This document shows positions 15,145 through 18,263 of a DNA stretch of 18,263 nucleotides, piece after piece. The stretch is from assembly GCA_937875275.1 (NCBI GenBank), contig CALNCC010000039.1, forward strand, positions 1 to 18,263. The letters run 5' to 3'. Made by a program: the position numbers and the translations under genes. Source of the DNA: an uncultured Dysgonomonas sp. GTDB taxonomy: Bacteria > Bacteroidota > Bacteroidia > Bacteroidales > Dysgonomonadaceae. Under the pieces are notes generated by a model, which saw nothing but the letters and a program-made list of their open reading frames with translations, was not told the DNA's origin and did no database searches. Positions within the stretch are counted from its first letter, which is position 1; each line of letters starts with the position of its first letter.

Positions 15145-16254
15145 TTATTTGATTTTCACGTCTACTTTTTGTGTCGGAGCCTGCCCGTCATTTCGTCTAT
15201 CGACAGATGCCACAAAATTATCGGCAAGTCTACCGAATGCGATTCCCGTAACCGAATCTTCCTTCAATGCAACCGGCTCGCCGGCATCTCCTCCCTCGCG
15301 TATACTCTGCACTATCGGAATTTGCCCCAACAAAGGGACATTGAGTTCTTCGGCCAAAGCTTTAGCTCCATCTTTTCCGAAAATATAATATTTATTCTCC
15401 GGCAATTCGGCAGGTGTAAACCACGACATATTCTCCACCAATCCAAGGATAGGCACATTTACTTTTTCATTTGTGAACATGTTTACCCCTTTGCGCGCAT
15501 CGGCAAGAGCGACTTCCTGTGGTGTGCTGACAACTACCGCGCCTGTGATGGCAAGGGTCTGCACAAGGGTGAGGTGTATATCACTCGTGCCCGGAGGAAA
15601 ATCGATCAGGAAATAATCCAAATCGCCCCAGTTAGCTTCTCCGATAAGCTGTTTCAAGGCATTTCCTGCCATCGCTCCACGCCAAACGATAGCCTCTTCT
15701 TTTTTCACAAAGAAGCCTATCGAAAGCATCTTGACTCCATATCTCTCTATCGGCACTATCAGCTCTTTGCCGTCTATCGGTTCCAATAGAGGGCGAGCTT
15801 CCTCTTCCTTCATCATCTTAGGCACAGAGGGTCCGAATATATCCGCATCCAAGAGTCCCACCTTGTAGCCTTTCTTTGCAAGGGCGACAGCCAGATTGAC
15901 CGAGATGGTGCTTTTACCCACGCCTCCTTTTCCCGAAGAGATAGCGATTATATTTTTTACCTGAGGCAATAGTTTCTCAGGCTTAGGCGCGGCAACCTGC
16001 TTAGTTTTCACTTCTATATTACCCTTAATCTCAATGTTAGGGTCTGCAAAAGTAAGAATTGCCGTTTCGCAAGCTTTCACAACTGACTTTATGAATGGAT
16101 CGTTAGGTTTTTCGAATAGCAGAGAGAGGTTTACCTTCATCCCATCTATATGGATATCGTCGGATACCATACCCATTTCCACAATATCGGTTCCCGTTCC
16201 CGGATAGCGAACATTGCGAAGTGCATCTATTATCAATTTTGGATATATTGCCAT
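15145..16254 (-). CDS. Mrp/ApbC/NBP35-type ATPase (Fe-S carrier family)
   Basis: The 369-residue product has an N-terminal MIP18/DUF59-type domain (1-80) and a P-loop ATPase domain. The latter shows the deviant Walker A GKGGVGKST (108-116), LLDADIFGPSVP (135-145), VWRGAMAGNALKQL (190-203) and LIDFPPGTSDIHL (217-229). Relatives load or carry Fe-S clusters with a C-terminal C-x-x-C pair. Here the corresponding stretch reads SWFTPAELPE (277-286) with no cysteine, and the whole protein has only Cys62. A bridging cluster at the usual place is therefore unlikely. I recall other Bacteroidales members reading similarly. It is 22 bases from trmB and 27 from porX. Confidence 0.92.
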   Translation of the reverse strand: MAIYPKLIIDALRNVRYPGTGTDIVEMGMVSDDIHIDGMKVNLSLLFEKPNDPFIKSVVKACETAILTFADPNIEIKGNIEVKTKQVAAPKPEKLLPQVKNIIAISSGKGGVGKSTISVNLAVALAKKGYKVGLLDADIFGPSVPKMMKEEEARPLLEPIDGKELIVPIERYGVKMLSIGFFVKKEEAIVWRGAMAGNALKQLIGEANWGDLDYFLIDFPPGTSDIHLTLVQTLAITGAVVVSTPQEVALADARKGVNMFTNEKVNVPILGLVENMSWFTPAELPENKYYIFGKDGAKALAEELNVPLLGQIPIVQSIREGGDAGEPVALKEDSVTGIAFGRLADNFVASVDRRNDGQAPTQKVDVKIK

Positions 16255-16276
16255 TTTATTTCTGTCTTTTTATAAA

Positions 16277-17026
16277 CTATTGTTGAGGGTTGACTGCATT
16301 GCGACCAAAACTGCGATAAGAATCTTTTTCGATTTCAATATCCGGCTCTATCCAATCGGCCTTGTCCTCATGCTCAAATTTTATATATTTTATATTTAAA
16401 CCACGAGCAATCCATTGTTGTTCATAGAACGTTTTTATTCCAAGAATCTTGTCATCCAACACCGAATTATATAGATCGTCCGTATCGAACAACACATTCA
16501 GCCCGTTCTCGCGAACCATCTCTCGTGTATATGTATACATAAAGTTGCTGTCCGTTTTCAGATGAATGATTCCGTTCGGATTCAAGATTTCTCCGTAGAG
16601 TTTCATAAAACGAGTAGATGTCATCCGCTTGCTCGTCTTCTTCATCTGCGGATCGGGAAACGTGATCCATATTTCATCAACTTCCCCTTTATCGAAGAAA
16701 CGGTTAATCAACTCGATGTGGGTGCGAAGAAATGCGATATTCTTCATGTCGTCATCTAAGGACTGTTTTGCCCCCGACCACATACGTGCACCTTTGATAT
16801 CTACTCCTATAAAATTCTTCTCAGGAAACAGTTTGCCTAAGCCGACTGTATATTCTCCTTTTCCGCATCCTAATTCAAGGACAATAGGATTGTCGTTCTT
16901 GAAGAAATCTTTTCTCCACTTTCCTTTCAATTCAAAACCTTTCTCCTGAAGCACCGAGAAAGGATATTGAAACACATGGGGATATTCCTCCATGAATGCA
17001 AACTTTGTAAGCTTATTTTTGCCCAT
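16277..17026 (-). CDS. trmB: tRNA (guanine-N7)-methyltransferase TrmB
   Basis: TrmB makes m7G46 in the variable loop of tRNAs using SAM. The 249-residue protein contains the SAM-binding motif LELGCGKGEY (50-59), the acidic-loop segment VDIKGARMW (75-83), DEIWITFPDPQMKK (117-130) with the catalytic FPDPW-like region (Gln replaces the usual Trp), and LKTDSNFMYTYT near the product-binding side. Length is slightly above the bacterial average because of an N-terminal extension starting MGKNKLTKFAFMEEYPHVF. It is the second visible gene of the minus-strand operon, 24 bases after the ABC exporter. Confidence 0.95.
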   Translation of the reverse strand: MGKNKLTKFAFMEEYPHVFQYPFSVLQEKGFELKGKWRKDFFKNDNPIVLELGCGKGEYTVGLGKLFPEKNFIGVDIKGARMWSGAKQSLDDDMKNIAFLRTHIELINRFFDKGEVDEIWITFPDPQMKKTSKRMTSTRFMKLYGEILNPNGIIHLKTDSNFMYTYTREMVRENGLNVLFDTDDLYNSVLDDKILGIKTFYEQQWIARGLNIKYIKFEHEDKADWIEPDIEIEKDSYRSFGRNAVNPQQ

Positions 17027-17050
17027 TATAGTATCATTCTATTCTTGTTA

Positions 17051-18263
17051 TCAGAATTGTTGCATATCGCACAGCTTCCGATAGTATCCATTTGCCTGAA
17101 ACAACTCGTCGTGTCCTCCTCTTTCTACGATACGCCCTTCGTGCATCACGCATATCTCGTCGGCGTTCTTTATTGTAGACAGCCTGTGCGCAATAACAAG
17201 AGTCGTACGGTTCTTCATCAGGCTCTCAAGAGCATCCTGCACCAATCTTTCCGATTCGGTATCGAGAGCCGAAGTTGCCTCGTCGAGAATCAATATCTGA
17301 GGGTTCTTCAATATAGCTCGGGCGATACTTATACGCTGACGTTGACCTCCCGACAGCTTACCGCCTCTGTCTCCTATATTGGAGTTGTATCCACCCTCTG
17401 TGCTCATAATAAAGTCATGTGCATTTGCAACTTTAGACGCCGCTATAACATCATCCATCGTTGCACCCTCAACCCCAAATGAGATATTATTGAAGAAAGT
17501 ATCATTAAACAAGATCGCTTCCTGATTCACGTTCCCCATCAAGGAACGAAGATCGTGAACAGTAGTGTCTTTTATGTTCACTCCATCTATATATATTCCT
17601 CCTTCGTCTACATCATAGAAACGAGGAAGGAGATCTGCCATCGTCGTTTTTCCCGAACCCGACTGACCAACCAATGCAATTGTTTTTCCTTTAGGGATAG
17701 TCAGACTTACATCTTTTATTACCCAGTCTCTATCATACTTAAACTTGATATTGCGATACGAAATTTCCTTTGCCAACGATATCGGTTTAGGATTTACGGG
17801 ATCTTTGATGTAGTTTTCCGCATTCAGAATTTTGTCGATACGATCTACCGAAGCCAATCCTTTTTTGATAGCATAAGCCGATTTCGACAAGTCTTTTGCC
17901 GGATTTATAATAAGATAGAACAGCGTCAAGTAGAAAATAAATGTCGCAGCCTCTAACGAACTGCCTTCGCCCAAGATCAACGTTCCGCCAAACCACAATA
18001 CAAAGATGATTGCTGTTGTCCCTAACAATTCGCTCATCGGGTGAGCCAACTGTTGACGGCGCGCTATTCGGTTCGACATATCCCTCAACACATTACTCGA
18101 TTTATCGAAGCGATCCTGCATTTTTTTCTCCGCGTTGAAAGCCTTGATTATACGCAATCCGCCAAGAGTCTCCTCTATTTGAGACATCAACTGCCCCCAT
18201 AGATTCTGAGCCTCTACCGATTGTTTTTTCAGGCTCTTGCCTACCCGTCCCATAATCCATCCG
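17051..18263 (-). CDS. ABC exporter, fused membrane/ATPase subunit (MsbA-like), 5' end cut off
   Basis: The reading frame is open to the window edge, giving 403 codons. Since typical members are about 600 residues, roughly the first 200 are missing. Counting from the Met encoded at 18251-18253, the visible part starts in the coupling-helix region (SQIEETLGGLRIIKAFNAE). It includes the last two membrane helices (about 76-92 and 102-118) and a full ATPase domain: Walker A GQSGSGKTT (196-204), Q-loop region NVNQEAILF, signature LSGGQRQRIS (300-309), Walker B ILILDEATSALD (320-331) and the H-loop in TLVIAHRLST (351-360). It resembles lipid-A or multidrug exporters; the substrate cannot be read from this part. 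It is the first visible gene of the trmB-mrp-porX-tsaE operon. Confidence 0.93.
   Translation of the reverse strand, partial: GWIMGRVGKSLKKQSVEAQNLWGQLMSQIEETLGGLRIIKAFNAEKKMQDRFDKSSNVLRDMSNRIARRQQLAHPMSELLGTTAIIFVLWFGGTLILGEGSSLEAATFIFYLTLFYLIINPAKDLSKSAYAIKKGLASVDRIDKILNAENYIKDPVNPKPISLAKEISYRNIKFKYDRDWVIKDVSLTIPKGKTIALVGQSGSGKTTMADLLPRFYDVDEGGIYIDGVNIKDTTVHDLRSLMGNVNQEAILFNDTFFNNISFGVEGATMDDVIAASKVANAHDFIMSTEGGYNSNIGDRGGKLSGGQRQRISIARAILKNPQILILDEATSALDTESERLVQDALESLMKNRTTLVIAHRLSTIKNADEICVMHEGRIVERGGHDELFQANGYYRKLCDMQQF

Noticed and set aside
15169..15789. Open frame on the plus strand opposite mrp (206 codons)
   Set aside because: It lies opposite conserved P-loop ATPase motifs and its translation (Arg/His/Cys-rich, no domain) looks like an antisense shadow.
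16967..17482. Open frame on the plus strand opposite the ABC exporter and the start of trmB
   Set aside because: It spans the gap between two well-supported minus-strand genes and is antisense to the ABC signature and Walker B regions. No family pattern is present.
1..18263. tRNA or rRNA genes, CRISPR arrays, insertion sequences or attachment sites
   Set aside because: Intergenic gaps are short, and I saw no cloverleaf-like segments, regularly spaced repeats, transposase motifs or long terminal inverted repeats.

Overview
The window reads as a chromosomal segment of a Bacteroidota bacterium, most likely order Bacteroidales. Evidence: the gene families (PorX, PorT-like barrel, DUF6132, the Bacteroidales form of the DUF2795 protein, lipid-anchored thioredoxin); short A/T-rich leaders mostly without Shine-Dalgarno sequences; and repeated matches to the Bacteroidota -7 promoter element TAnnTTTG. 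A genus cannot be assigned from this sequence alone.

Layout, plus strand 1-4.47 kb: after the tail of an unidentified gene comes a run made of a four-LysM/periplasmic-binding-fold protein, a PorT-like outer-membrane barrel, a methyltransferase-like protein, a PduO-type cobalamin adenosyltransferase and a small acidic DUF2795-like protein. It is closed by a strong intrinsic terminator (4429-4469).

4.47-7.8 kb looks more accessory. A 635-residue lipoprotein has an acidic putative surface-export signal, and its central part resembles the stem region of leukocidin/Vibrio-cytolysin beta-barrel pore-forming toxins. It is preceded by an apparent lipoprotein remnant. A PrcB-like lipoprotein and a WbuC-type cupin follow.

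7.9-11.6 kb: ffh with its own promoter and terminator, pgeF, then a compact four-gene cluster of two small Cys-containing membrane proteins, a lipid-anchored CGPC thioredoxin and a MarR-type regulator. A 15-bp perfect dyad lies just upstream of the cluster's -7 element, which suggests autoregulation. 11.8-13.14 kb holds a DUF1254/DUF1214 lipoprotein gene broken by a frame change.

13.15-18.26 kb is one tightly spaced minus-strand operon, read right to left: ABC exporter (cut by the window edge), trmB, mrp, porX and tsaE. PorX is the response regulator/PglZ protein of type IX secretion control; here it sits among housekeeping genes for tRNA modification and Fe-S handling.

The best candidate for something undescribed is the surface-lipoprotein pore-former-like gene at 4760-6667. 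Next is the MarR-controlled envelope thiol cluster at 10228-11629.
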